Positions 15,510 through 25,050 of a stretch of 64,000 bases of DNA are shown in pieces. The notes under the pieces were generated by a model. It searched no databases, was not told the origin of the DNA, and saw nothing but the letters and a program-made list of their open reading frames with translations. A program made the translations under genes and the position numbers. How positions within the stretch are numbered: the stretch's first letter is position 1; every line of letters starts with the position of its first letter. Source of the DNA: Bacteroidia bacterium (GTDB lineage: Bacteria; Bacteroidota; Bacteroidia; Chitinophagales; UBA2359); NCBI GenBank assembly GCA_030427245.1, contig JAUHXA010000017.1, positions 1 to 64,000 of the forward strand. Reading direction: 5' to 3'.

Positions 15510-16926
15510 AAATCAATTTGACAACTACCAACACGATTTTGATCAAACTGCTATGTGGCAAGGCTTAGATGCTGCTCTTCCCCAGCCATCACAGCCCAAA
15601 ATTGCCATTTTTGCTCTTGCAAGCACATTCCTTGTGAGCATCTTAGCAGGTGCTCTGTGGATGAACTACGATGCTCCACAAGCTAACTTTGCAAGTGAAA
15701 TAGAGGTAGAAAAAATGGTTGAAGTGACGAGTCCGCTTCAAAGTGAAACATTGGTAGCTGATGCCTACAAAGAAGTGGAAAACAACCCTTCACTGGCTGG
15801 AAATCAAGCGAATATTCTCAAGCAACAAACATTGCAGCAAACCAATGTATCCAGTGAAGAAAATTCCCTCTTAGCAGGAACAGGGATGGATTCTCAAAAC
15901 ACTTTGCAGCAAACTCATAAAATCACTGCAAAAACAAACTCCCCTTCAATTAAAGTACTTCAAAGTCAGCTCTCTGCAAATACTTCAAAAGCAACAACAC
16001 TTATTGCAGTAGATGAAAAAATGAGTCATTTTGCTTCAACGGGAATACACAAAGAAGCTCGTGAAATGCAGAGTCGCATAAGTTTGCTGCCAAGCATTTC
16101 TTCTACTTCAATAGCGACTCCCAATCTGCTTCAGAAAGCAACAACCCTCAGAGATGGAGATTTGAATTGTCCTATGGTGGGAGGGAAAGTGCGTAAACCC
16201 GTCAAAGGTCATGGATTCATAGATGTTTACGGAGAAGGAGACTTCAATATGACCACCATCGAATCCCAAAACACCGATACCGATGCCTACCAAAACTCAT
16301 GGAACGATACCGATACGCCTTTAGGCAGTTATGAGTTCGGTGTATTGTTGGGCTACGAATTTGACGGTGGGTTGTATGCAGGATTGGGTTTGGAATACCA
16401 AAAAACGGTCGAAAAATTGGAGTACCAACAGACAGTTATCCAACGAGTTACTGTTTGGTCAGAAGAAGCCTATTTTTACATTGACGAAAGCGGCAATCAG
16501 GTTTTTGTAGCCGATTCTGTAACGACTCAGTCGGTTTATGAACGAAGTGTCAAATCAGGCAAAGAACACACAATTATCAACCTACCTTTGATATTGGGCT
16601 ACAATATCCACGCAAACAATTGGAATATTGGCGTTTTTGGAGGCGCAAACATCAACTTGTCGCACAAATTTGAAGGTAAAATCATCAATGACAGCAATGC
16701 TTTTGTCGCCTTGAATGAAGACAACTACGAAACGGTTTACAAACGAAAACTCGGTGCGTCTTTCTTTGCAGGATTGCACCTCGGACACAACATAGGCAGC
16801 AGCATGGAACTCTACTTCAATCCAACTGTACGCATCTATCCAAACAGTTGGATGCAAGACGATTATTCACTTTCTGCTAAGTACAAATTGGCTGGACTCC
16901 GAGTAGGATTGCGGTATAAGTTGTAA
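15472..16926 (+). CDS. Single-pass membrane protein with anti-sigma-like N-terminus and beta-barrel-like C-terminus
   Basis: 484 residues. About 40 N-terminal polar residues (cytoplasmic in an anti-sigma), one membrane helix at about 43-64 (IAIFALASTFLVSILAGALWM), a long Ser/Thr/Gln-rich linker (65-220), then a domain of about 240 residues with alternating aromatic strands (GVLLGYEFDGGLYAGLGLEY, FAGLHLGHNIGS) ending in LRVGLRYKL, typical of outer-membrane beta-barrel proteins. The gene overlaps the sigma gene. Fusing an inner-membrane anchor to an outer-membrane-type barrel suggests an envelope-spanning regulator; the anti-sigma role is inferred from position and topology only. Confidence 0.7.
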   Translation: MKRVYDNIEQQYKNQFDNYQHDFDQTAMWQGLDAALPQPSQPKIAIFALASTFLVSILAGALWMNYDAPQANFASEIEVEKMVEVTSPLQSETLVADAYKEVENNPSLAGNQANILKQQTLQQTNVSSEENSLLAGTGMDSQNTLQQTHKITAKTNSPSIKVLQSQLSANTSKATTLIAVDEKMSHFASTGIHKEAREMQSRISLLPSISSTSIATPNLLQKATTLRDGDLNCPMVGGKVRKPVKGHGFIDVYGEGDFNMTTIESQNTDTDAYQNSWNDTDTPLGSYEFGVLLGYEFDGGLYAGLGLEYQKTVEKLEYQQTVIQRVTVWSEEAYFYIDESGNQVFVADSVTTQSVYERSVKSGKEHTIINLPLILGYNIHANNWNIGVFGGANINLSHKFEGKIINDSNAFVALNEDNYETVYKRKLGASFFAGLHLGHNIGSSMELYFNPTVRIYPNSWMQDDYSLSAKYKLAGLRVGLRYKL

Positions 16927-16957
16927 ATTGCAACCGATGTTTTACCAATATCATTGA

Positions 16958-17001
16958 AGAGTTGTAGGTTTGTTCATTCAAACCTACAACTCTTTTTTTT
17001 T
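16958..17001 (+). terminator. Rho-independent terminator of the sigma operon
   Basis: Perfect 15-bp stem AGAGTTGTAGGTTTG / CAAACCTACAACTCT, 6-base loop, followed by eight T. Confidence 0.95.
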
Positions 17002-17036
17002 GGAAAACTTTTACCTCTTCAATTTGTAGAACAAAT

Positions 17037-19343
17037 ATGAAAACAATCAGCCAAACTTCAATCGCTAAAAAGCTTCCCAGCATGGCCAACATAGATGCCT
17101 TTGGTCATGTCACAGGCACAAGTATCTATGTAGATGACATTCCAGTAATGCAAGGCACACTTTTTATCAAAGTATTTGATGCACCTGTCGCTCATGGTGT
17201 CATTGAAGCATTGGACTATTCGGAAGCGGAGGAGATGGAAGGCGTGGTGAAAGTGTTTTCATACAAGGATATTCCCGGCGAAAACCAAATTGGAGGAATC
17301 ATTGCAGATGAGCCGCTTTTAGCCGAAAAAGAAGTACACTTTTGGGGACAGCCGATATTGTTGGTCGTTGCCGAAAACGAAATTGCAGCCGAAGAAGCCT
17401 TACACAAGATTCATATTTCCATCAAAGAACTCCCCGTTATTACCGACCCGAAAGAAGCCTTTTTGAAGGGCAAATTTCTACACAACTCCAGAACTTTTGA
17501 GAGCGGCAATACTGAAAATGCCTTTCGAGAAGCACGATATATTTTTGAAGGCAGCGCAGATTCGGGCGGACAAGAACATCTGTATTTGGAGACACAAGGC
17601 GCTTATGCCTACCCTATGGAGCACGGGAGCATCAAGATTCACAGCTCTACACAAGGACCTACACAGGTACAGCGAACAGTGGCAAAAGTCTTGGGAATCG
17701 GCATGAACAAAGTCGAAGTAGACGTGGCACGTTTGGGAGGTGGATTTGGAGGAAAAGAAGACCAAGCAAGTCCGTGGGCTGCAATGACGGCACTCGTTTC
17801 TTGGGTTTTGAAGAAGCCCGCAAAGTGTGTTTTGCACCGAATGGAAGACATGCGAATGACAGGCAAACGCCATCCCTATCGCAGTGATTATAAAATCGGT
17901 TTAGACAAAGACTTCAATATCATTGCCTACGAGGCTACTTTCTTTCAAAATGGAGGTGCAGCAGCCGACCTTTCGCCCGCCGTTATGGAACGCACGCTGT
18001 TTCACGCCACCAATAGTTACCAAATTCCCCATGTGAAAGTGCAAGCACATGGCTGCAAAACCAACTTACCCCCAAACACTGCTTTTCGAGGTTTTGGAGG
18101 TCCGCAGGGCATGTTTGTCATTGAGTCGGCAATAGACCATGCCGCCCAAAAACTGAAGGTGTCCAGAGAATCTATACAAGCCCGAAACTTGATGGAAAAT
18201 GGTTATCAATTTCCTTACGGTCAAATCGTTGAAGGCTGTGAAGCCAGAACTTGTTGGGAGGAATTGAACGCCAAATATCCGATTGAAGGAATCCGAAAAG
18301 ACATTCTCACCTTCAATGAAAACCATGCTTTTCTCAAAAAAGGAATGGCATTGATGCCTGTATGTTTTGGTATTTCATTTACCAACACCATGATGAATCA
18401 TTCGAGAGCTTTGGTGCATGTATATTCTGATGGAACGGTGGGCGTAAGTACAGGCGCAGTGGAAATGGGGCAAGGCGTAAATACAAAGATGCTGCAAATT
18501 GCGGCACAAGAATTTGGATTGGATGCCAGTCAAATCAAACTCGAAACCACCAATACCACCAGAGTCGCCAACACCTCTCCCTCGGCTGCAAGTGCGACTT
18601 CGGATTTGAACGGAAAAGCTTTGTTAGATGCTTGTTCACAAATCAAGGCAAGACTGAAAAATATGCTTTGGGTAAAAAATGATTTGGAAGCAGGCGCAGA
18701 GGTTCGATTTGAAGGAGGAAAAGTGTGGATGGAAGGTATGGAAGAACCTGCAATATGGATAGATGTGGTTTTGGATGCCCTTGCAAGGCGCATCAATTTG
18801 AGCGCAAAAGGACATTATGCAACGCCCAAAATTCACTTCGACAAAATCAAAGAGAAAGGTCATCCTTTTGCGTATCATGTGTATGGAACGGCTTTGACTA
18901 CGGTGACGGTGGATTGTATCAGAGGTACTTATGAATTGGAGGCTGTTCACATCGTGCATGATTTCGGAACGAGCATGAACCGTTTGGTGGATTTGGGACA
19001 GATTGAAGGAGGTTTGGTGCAGGGAATCGGATGGATGACGATGGAAGAAGTAGCTTACAACAATAAAGGTCGCTTGCTCTCCAACGCACTTTCTACCTAC
19101 AAGATTCCTGACATCTATTCTGTGCCTAAAGAAATCAATACGCACTTTCTACCGACCGACAACAACAATATGGCGATTTACAAATCAAAAGCAGTAGGCG
19201 AACCGCCTTTGATGTATGGCATTGGAGCGTTTTTTGCCATTGCAGAAGCCATCAGAGCCTTCAATCCCGATGCTCCACTTCACTTGCCTTATTGTGCGCC
19301 GATGACTCCCGAAAAGGTTTTGATGGCGTTGTATGGGGAGTAG
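17037..19343 (+). CDS. xdhB: Xanthine dehydrogenase, molybdopterin-binding large subunit
   Basis: 768 residues, typical for XdhB of the two-subunit bacterial enzyme. It carries the Mo-pterin motifs ARLGGGFGGKE and NTAFRGFGGPQ (with the substrate-positioning Arg), EMGQGVNTKM, and the catalytic Glu in AVGEPPLMYG (about residue 722). It oxidises hypoxanthine and xanthine to urate in purine breakdown, using electrons passed to the FeS/FAD subunit. That subunit (xdhA) and the xdhC chaperone are not adjacent: upstream is a terminator and downstream a convergent hydrolase. The partner must be elsewhere, or the operon has been split. Confidence 0.93.
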   Translation: MKTISQTSIAKKLPSMANIDAFGHVTGTSIYVDDIPVMQGTLFIKVFDAPVAHGVIEALDYSEAEEMEGVVKVFSYKDIPGENQIGGIIADEPLLAEKEVHFWGQPILLVVAENEIAAEEALHKIHISIKELPVITDPKEAFLKGKFLHNSRTFESGNTENAFREARYIFEGSADSGGQEHLYLETQGAYAYPMEHGSIKIHSSTQGPTQVQRTVAKVLGIGMNKVEVDVARLGGGFGGKEDQASPWAAMTALVSWVLKKPAKCVLHRMEDMRMTGKRHPYRSDYKIGLDKDFNIIAYEATFFQNGGAAADLSPAVMERTLFHATNSYQIPHVKVQAHGCKTNLPPNTAFRGFGGPQGMFVIESAIDHAAQKLKVSRESIQARNLMENGYQFPYGQIVEGCEARTCWEELNAKYPIEGIRKDILTFNENHAFLKKGMALMPVCFGISFTNTMMNHSRALVHVYSDGTVGVSTGAVEMGQGVNTKMLQIAAQEFGLDASQIKLETTNTTRVANTSPSAASATSDLNGKALLDACSQIKARLKNMLWVKNDLEAGAEVRFEGGKVWMEGMEEPAIWIDVVLDALARRINLSAKGHYATPKIHFDKIKEKGHPFAYHVYGTALTTVTVDCIRGTYELEAVHIVHDFGTSMNRLVDLGQIEGGLVQGIGWMTMEEVAYNNKGRLLSNALSTYKIPDIYSVPKEINTHFLPTDNNNMAIYKSKAVGEPPLMYGIGAFFAIAEAIRAFNPDAPLHLPYCAPMTPEKVLMALYGE

Positions 19344-19496
19344 TGATTCGTGGATTTGTGATTGGTAATATAGTCCAAATCAAACTTCAAAAATCGTCTA
19401 TCGTACATCATATATCCACCCTATTCGAGAACTGTTTCTATGTGCATCATTAGATGGATTTAAGAAGTAAGATTACATGATTTTTGAGGTTTGAAT

Positions 19497-20555
19497 TTAC
19501 TTCTTTTCAGGAAACTCTCCCTCCTGAACCCCCTTAATAAAGTCAATCACCCCATCCATATAAAAATCCTGCTCGTCCCACATCGCCAAATGACTGCCAT
19601 TGGCACAATAGAGGTAAGTACCATTCTGAACCAATTCGCTCATTTCCTTCATTTCTTCGGGATTCATGGTGTCGTATTTGGCACCAATCATGAGGGTGGG
19701 AACGGTCAAGGTGTGTAAATCATCCCAAACGCTCCAATGTTTGAGGATGCCGCCAGGGACAAATTCACTTGGGCCTTGCATAAATTCATAAACGTGTTGG
19801 TTGATGTGCTTGAAGCTACGGAGAATGGGTTCTGGCCAATCTTTGGAGGGCATTTGGCAGATGTGTTTGGTGTAGTATTCTTCAAACACGAGGTCTTGGT
19901 AAATGGGGTTGTGATAGTCGCCTTTGTTTTCAAACATCTCCAAAGAGTCTATCAACGACCGACGCATTTGATTCCGCAATTGGGCATTGTAGGCTTCGTA
20001 TTTGTCGAAGTCGGCGGTCATATTGGAGACTATCAGCCCTTTGAGATTTTGCTGGTATTTCAAGGCATATTCCATTCCCAAAATGCCACCCCAAGAATTG
20101 CCGAGCAAATAGAAATTGTCTTTATTCAAACCCAATGCTATCCGCACCTGTTCGACTTCTTCCACAAATCGCTCGATTGTCCAAAGGCTGTCATTCTCAG
20201 GCTGGTCGGAATAATGCGAACCAAGTTGGTCGTAGTGGTAAAATTCAATGTCCGCTTTTGGGAAAAAACTCTCGAAACACTCCATATACTCGTGCGTCAA
20301 TGCAGGACCTCCGTGCAGTATCAATACCTTCATTGGGCTGTTGCCAAACCGTTTTGTCCACACTTTGTAGCCTTCCTTCAATTCTATCATTTGTACGCCA
20401 GCGGCTTGAAAATCAGTAGGTGTTTTGAAGTCAAGGTAGCTGCAATCTTCTTTCATAAGGTATTCTCTTTGGATTTCGGGCTGTGGGTCGCAGGCATAAA
20501 AAAGCACTGTTATTGAAGTGAGGAGTAGGTAAAGGAGGATAGAGTGAAGGCTCAT
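19497..20555 (-). CDS. Proline iminopeptidase-like alpha/beta hydrolase, lipoprotein
   Basis: 352 residues. Signal helix with lipobox VLFYAC (Cys about 22), so likely lipid-anchored. Alpha/beta-hydrolase core: oxyanion-loop LHGGPA, nucleophile elbow GNSWGG, acid in IGAKYDTMNP and a late His in CANGSHLAMWD. Family S33 enzymes of this type remove N-terminal proline from peptides. The family HGGPG motif is HGGPA here, a conservative change. Convergent with xdhB; no operon partner. Confidence 0.88.
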   Translation of the reverse strand: MSLHSILLYLLLTSITVLFYACDPQPEIQREYLMKEDCSYLDFKTPTDFQAAGVQMIELKEGYKVWTKRFGNSPMKVLILHGGPALTHEYMECFESFFPKADIEFYHYDQLGSHYSDQPENDSLWTIERFVEEVEQVRIALGLNKDNFYLLGNSWGGILGMEYALKYQQNLKGLIVSNMTADFDKYEAYNAQLRNQMRRSLIDSLEMFENKGDYHNPIYQDLVFEEYYTKHICQMPSKDWPEPILRSFKHINQHVYEFMQGPSEFVPGGILKHWSVWDDLHTLTVPTLMIGAKYDTMNPEEMKEMSELVQNGTYLYCANGSHLAMWDEQDFYMDGVIDFIKGVQEGEFPEKK

Positions 20556-20723
20556 ATTGGAGGTGTTTTTAGATTAACGATTACCCGTTTGAGTGTTGAC
20601 AATAATAAGCAAAAACTTGGACTTTTTAATGGCTTAACCAAACTTACATTCTCAAAACCATTTACTATCTTCACACTTAATTATTTAACCCGACTTTGTA
20701 AGTCAAATTAAAAAAACAATTCC

Positions 20724-21686
20724 ATGAAATTAAAATTCATTGTTCTACTGATGTTATTGGGAAATATCAATTATGCTTTTTCCCAAACCAAAGCTGAAAA
20801 AATACACAAATTGTTGGAAGCCTGTGATTACAATGCCATTGGGGAACAAATGGTGGAAAGCTATGGAAAAATATACGAAAAACAACTGAATGGAAATCAA
20901 GATGCCTTAGAAGCTATAAAAGACTGGTCAAAAGAAGGTACAGAAGCTATGTTTGACAGTTTGGTGCTTATATATGACCGTCTTTTTACGAAGCAGGACA
21001 TTGATGATATGTTGGATTTTTATGACACAGAAGTGGGCAAAAAAATCATTGAATTGACTCCTACTATTATGGATTTAACGACTCAGGCTGGACACAATTG
21101 GGCGGAGGCGAATGCCCCATTGTTAGAGGAAAAATTGCAGCCCATTATTGAAGCAGAGAAAAACAAATATTCGTTTGAATCTTTGTACAATCCTGATGAA
21201 GAATTTAAAAAACTAAATCCTTACACTTTTTCTACACCCCAAAAAGCCAAATCTGGCTTCAAAAGCGAGCAGTTTCCCTACACAATCCACTACGATGAAA
21301 AGATTTGGACAGAACTGGATTGTAATAAAATCAATGGCATGGCAGATGCCTGTTTTTATATTGAAGGAGAGGATACTTTTTCGATGATAATTGCCGAAAA
21401 TGAGGAGGGTGATTTACCGTATTTGAAGGCAGCTGCTTTGGTAAATGTTTACAAAGTTGCCTCGGATGTGGTCGTGAAGGAAGTGGGAATGTTGGAAGTA
21501 AATGGACAAGAATTACTGAAGATGGAAATGGACGCAAGTATCAACGATTACGAATTGAGCTACTACAATTATTACCTTTCTACCGATTGGGGCATGATTC
21601 AGGTCATCTCTTTTGGAGGGAAAGAGGGGTTCAAAAAACAGTTTGACAATATTGTGGACATGAACAACGGAATCGTAGTTGATTAA
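20724..21686 (+). CDS. DUF2059 domain exported protein
   Basis: 320 residues with a signal peptide ending AFSQ. Residues about 25-150 match the DUF2059 pattern: ACDYNAIGEQMVESY, then DIDDMLDFYDTEVGKKIIEL and TPTIMDLTTQAGHNW. The C-terminal half (about 180-320) is a separate alpha/beta region (FPYTIHYDEKIWTE, SMIIAENEEGDLPYL) whose family I do not recognise. It precedes a pentapeptide-repeat gene by 11 bp, so the two form an operon. Role unknown; periplasmic or surface location inferred. Confidence 0.8.
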   Translation: MKLKFIVLLMLLGNINYAFSQTKAEKIHKLLEACDYNAIGEQMVESYGKIYEKQLNGNQDALEAIKDWSKEGTEAMFDSLVLIYDRLFTKQDIDDMLDFYDTEVGKKIIELTPTIMDLTTQAGHNWAEANAPLLEEKLQPIIEAEKNKYSFESLYNPDEEFKKLNPYTFSTPQKAKSGFKSEQFPYTIHYDEKIWTELDCNKINGMADACFYIEGEDTFSMIIAENEEGDLPYLKAAALVNVYKVASDVVVKEVGMLEVNGQELLKMEMDASINDYELSYYNYYLSTDWGMIQVISFGGKEGFKKQFDNIVDMNNGIVVD

Positions 21687-21697
21687 AAATTAGTAGC

Positions 21698-22270
21698 ATG
21701 AGCAGAGTTTTTGAAGAAGAGGAACGTTTTGAGGATGTGGATTTTACCATTGAAGGATTGCCAAAGGGCGATTACGAAGCCTGTCATTTTATACGATGTG
21801 TGTTCTCGAAGTTGTTTTTGGGGCAGGTGAATTTTGCAGATTGTGTGTTTGAGGATTGCGATTTTAGTATGACCAATTTGGCAAACACCACGCTTAGAGA
21901 GGTGGAGTTCAAGGACTGCAAGTTGTTAGGAACACGTTTTGAAGGCTGCAATGTGTTTTTGCTGAAAATGGATTTTCGGAATTGTCAAATGAATTTGTCT
22001 TCCTTCAATCAATTGCCCTTGAAACAGACTGTTTTCAAGGATTGCAGCCTAAAAGAAGTCGACTTTTCGGCAACAGATTTAACCCAAGCCTCCTTTGACA
22101 ATTGTGATTTTTCGGGAGCAATTTTTGATAGAACCGTCTTGGAAAAAGCAGATTTTCGCACTTCCTTTAATTTTTCTATTGATCCAAATAACAACCGAAT
22201 CAAACGAGCAAAGTTTTCGGCTGCGAATGTGATGGGCTTGTTGGACAAATATGATATTGAAGTGGAATGA
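21698..22270 (+). CDS. Pentapeptide-repeat protein
   Basis: 190 residues made mostly of A(D/N)LxF-like repeats: VNFADCVFEDCDFSMTNLAN, TLREVEFKDCKLLGTRFEGC, FDNCDFSGAIFDRTVLEKAD. These stack as a right-handed four-sided helix. Length and the Cys-rich xDCDF pattern resemble Qnr/MfpA-type DNA mimics, but also many pentapeptide proteins of unknown use, so quinolone protection is only a possibility. The C-terminal helix (KFSAANVMGLLDKYDIEVE) is Qnr-like in position, where it mediates dimerisation. Second gene of the DUF2059 operon. Confidence 0.88.
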   Translation: MSRVFEEEERFEDVDFTIEGLPKGDYEACHFIRCVFSKLFLGQVNFADCVFEDCDFSMTNLANTTLREVEFKDCKLLGTRFEGCNVFLLKMDFRNCQMNLSSFNQLPLKQTVFKDCSLKEVDFSATDLTQASFDNCDFSGAIFDRTVLEKADFRTSFNFSIDPNNNRIKRAKFSAANVMGLLDKYDIEVE

Positions 22271-22399
22271 GGAAACTCAAATGCAAGTGCCAACCTTAAA
22301 ACACACTTGATAATGGAAAGACAAAACAAAAGCTAACTTGTTGAATGTGATTTTTTATAACCTATGAATAGGGAACAAAAACACATATTTTTGCCTTTC

Positions 22400-23998
22400 C
22401 TATTTCGCCAATCCCAAAGGCGAAAAAATCACATAGACTCCAATAACTATCAAAATCAAAAGAACAGAAAAGACATGTCGGTATTTCCACGGATGAAGGT
22501 CAACGATTTTTTTGTCTTCCTGAACATAAGGCGTTTCTCTTGGGAACAATTTACCATACAACAACATTCCACCACTTGTGACGACAAACAAAATAGCTGA
22601 AACATGCAAAAAATGCAATCCTGTGGGTAAAACGGTTTGGGTCAATCCATAGACGACTACAAAAAACGCCAAGCCCATTTTGGCTGCAATCGTTGGCACT
22701 CGCTTGGTGACAAAACCGATGAACAGGATGCTAAAAATCGGTACACTGAATAGGCTTGCGACTTGTTGGAGGTAATTGAAGAAACCACCCTTGACCAATG
22801 CAATAAAAGGCGCAATAAACATCGCCATAACTGCCAAGAACAACTGCAATTTTTTACCGACTCCAATCAGTTCCAAATCACTGACGACTTCATTTTTCTT
22901 TTCCTTCAAGGGTTTGTAAATGTTCAAGACAAACAGTGTGCTGGCACTGTTCAAGCCCGAATTGAAGGTCGTCAAAGCTGCGCCAAAAATGACGGCTGCA
23001 AAGAATCCGGTCAAATAAGGCGGCAAGACATCACCCACCAATCGAGGATAGACCTCTGCTGTATTTTCCATATTCAAGTACAAATGAACGGCAACCAATC
23101 CAGGTACATTCAACAATAGCGGTGAAATCACCTTCCCAAAACCCGCCAAAATAATTCCCTTTTGTCCTTCTGCCAAATTCTTGGCTGCCAAAGCCCGTTG
23201 CATAATGTATTGTTCTGTTCCCCAATAGTGTAGATTGACCAGCAACATTCCTGTAAACAAGGTGCTGAAGGGCACAGGGTCAGTCGGTCTGCCAATGGCA
23301 TTGAGGTGTTCGGTTTTGGAGGAGGTGATGATGTTCCAGCCTTCAAAAACACTACCATCGCCCAAAAACTTCAAAGCAAAGTAGGGTACCATCAAACCTC
23401 CTACCACCATTCCCACGCCTGTCATAGCATCCGAAACGGCAATGGCTTTGAGTCCTCCAAAAATGGCGTAAATACTGCCCACTATTCCAATTGCGAAAAC
23501 CAATATCCAAAGCGTTGTCCAACTGTCCAAACCCAACAAGTCCGAAATGCCAAACATGCCATTGAAGGCGAGCGCACCTGCATACAAAACGGGCGGCATC
23601 AAGTTGATGGCATAACCCAAGACAAACAAAACGGACACCCAATATTTGACGCTCGAATCAAAGCGTTCTTCCAAGAAATCGGGAGTCGTAATCATTCCAC
23701 TCCGCAAGTAAATCGGCATGAAAAATTCGGAAACTATCAGCATGGCAAAAATAGAACTCATGCCCCATGCCATGACCGCCATATTGGTCAGATAAACGGA
23801 TTCATTTTCGCCAATGAAGTTGTTGGCACTCATGTTGGTCAAAAACAGCGAACCACCGACCATGAAAAAACCCAAACTTCGCCCACCCAAAAAGTAACCT
23901 TCGGAGGTCGTGAGGTTTTCTTGACGGGTTTTGTACCACGAGACGAGGGCAACTAAACCTGTAAAAAAGAGGAAGGAGAGGATGGCGAATGAGTTCAT
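22400..23998 (-). CDS. Sodium:solute symporter (SSS family)
   Basis: 532 residues with about 14 hydrophobic helices. Family features: GYFLGGRSLGFFMVGGSLFL, TNMSANNFIGENE (helix 1-2), TTPDFLEERF after helix 3, VSDAMTGVGM, and GFFAAVIFGAALTTFNSGLN in helix 8 with the Na+-site Ser/Thr residues. It imports a sugar, inositol-type or acidic solute with sodium; the substrate cannot be told from sequence. No catabolic genes adjoin it. Confidence 0.92.
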   Translation of the reverse strand: MNSFAILSFLFFTGLVALVSWYKTRQENLTTSEGYFLGGRSLGFFMVGGSLFLTNMSANNFIGENESVYLTNMAVMAWGMSSIFAMLIVSEFFMPIYLRSGMITTPDFLEERFDSSVKYWVSVLFVLGYAINLMPPVLYAGALAFNGMFGISDLLGLDSWTTLWILVFAIGIVGSIYAIFGGLKAIAVSDAMTGVGMVVGGLMVPYFALKFLGDGSVFEGWNIITSSKTEHLNAIGRPTDPVPFSTLFTGMLLVNLHYWGTEQYIMQRALAAKNLAEGQKGIILAGFGKVISPLLLNVPGLVAVHLYLNMENTAEVYPRLVGDVLPPYLTGFFAAVIFGAALTTFNSGLNSASTLFVLNIYKPLKEKKNEVVSDLELIGVGKKLQLFLAVMAMFIAPFIALVKGGFFNYLQQVASLFSVPIFSILFIGFVTKRVPTIAAKMGLAFFVVVYGLTQTVLPTGLHFLHVSAILFVVTSGGMLLYGKLFPRETPYVQEDKKIVDLHPWKYRHVFSVLLILIVIGVYVIFSPLGLAK

Positions 23999-24206
23999 TT
24001 GCTGGGATTGTTATATTGCTGTATGGTGGAATTGTTTTGTGGGCATATTGGTTACAGTGTTGCAATTGGAGGGTAAAATAAGGAAAAAATGGTGGGGATT
24101 GGAGGATATTTTTGGAGTGATGTTTTGTTTTTGTAAAAGGAAAGGAGGATATTGATTGCTAAAAGAACATTTTATGTTGAAGGAAAATAAGCAAATATTT
24201 AAAATC

Positions 24207-24566
24207 ATGCAAAAAGTAAATCTAAATGAAAAACTCACCTTGTTCTCCGACCATTGGAATCCCCGAATCGTGGGCGAATTGAATGGGCAACACGTCAAAT
24301 TGGCGAAGCTGAAAGGGGAATTTGTGTGGCACAAACACGACAGTGAGGACGAGCTGTTTTACATCTTGAAGGGAGAACTGCGAATGGAGTTTCGAGACAA
24401 AACGGTGGTATTGAAGGAAGGAGAATTTTTGATTGTACCGAGAGGAGTAGAACATCGTCCTGTGGCAGAAGAAGAGGTTTCGATTATGTTGTTTGAACCT
24501 GCGGGGACGGTGAATACAGGGGGCGAAAAGGGTGAATTAACGAAAACGGAATTGGAACAGATATGA
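24207..24566 (+). CDS. Cupin-domain protein
   Basis: 119 residues from ATG 24207 (further ATGs at 24174 and upstream lie in AT-rich leader). Cupin motif 1: WHKHDSEDELFYILKGELRM (His, His, Glu metal ligands); motif 2: PRGVEHRPVAEE (third His). Single-domain cupins of this kind may be isomerases, dioxygenases or sensors. ATGA overlap with the next gene shows cotranslation. Confidence 0.9.
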   Translation: MQKVNLNEKLTLFSDHWNPRIVGELNGQHVKLAKLKGEFVWHKHDSEDELFYILKGELRMEFRDKTVVLKEGEFLIVPRGVEHRPVAEEEVSIMLFEPAGTVNTGGEKGELTKTELEQI

Positions 24567-24901
24567 ACTACCACAACAAAAAATTCCGAGCGATTCAGAA
24601 TACTGCAAACGGAGAAACCTCCAATGAAACCATATTTTTGTACCAACAACAGGGTGCAATTTTGACCGCAGCATACAGTGGCGGCAAAATCGTGAAAGGG
24701 CATTTGATGGGTTTGGTGGATGAAGATGGTAATATCGAAATGAGTTATCACCAAGTGAATCACGCAGGCGAGTTGATGACAGGCGTTTGTCGCTCTAGAC
24801 CAGAAGTATTGCCGAACGGAAAAATTCGACTGCATGAAAAGTGGGCTTGGACTTCGGGGGATTGTTCGGAAGGTGAATCTATTGTTGAAGAAATAGACTG
24901 A
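24563..24901 (+). CDS. Small conserved beta-rich protein, often labelled n-acetylglutamate synthase
   Basis: 112 residues starting in the ATGA overlap with the cupin. Motifs: FRAIQNTANGETSNETIF, YQQQGAILTAAYSGGKIVKG, HLMGLVDEDGNIEMSYHQVN and a C-terminal RLHEKWAWTSGDCSEGESIV. Homologues in many bacteria carry the name n-acetylglutamate synthase, but the sequence has no GNAT acetyl-CoA motif, so that label looks wrong. Probably a small barrel-like sheet protein; function unknown. Confidence 0.8.
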   Translation: MNYHNKKFRAIQNTANGETSNETIFLYQQQGAILTAAYSGGKIVKGHLMGLVDEDGNIEMSYHQVNHAGELMTGVCRSRPEVLPNGKIRLHEKWAWTSGDCSEGESIVEEID

Positions 24902-25050
24902 ACCCACTGAATTATTGAGGGTAAATTTGAAGGAAAGACTTTCACCATTCAAAACTCCTTATAGTATGCAAGCCTAACAAATTCTCCACACCGAAAAATC
25001 TGATTTATCTTTTATTTATTGGATGATGATTTTTTCTTTAAATTTACCCC

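Noticed and set aside
24563-24901. n-acetylglutamate synthase function for the 112-residue protein
   Set aside because: No GNAT acetyl-CoA motif or arginine-pathway context; the name seems to be a propagated label.
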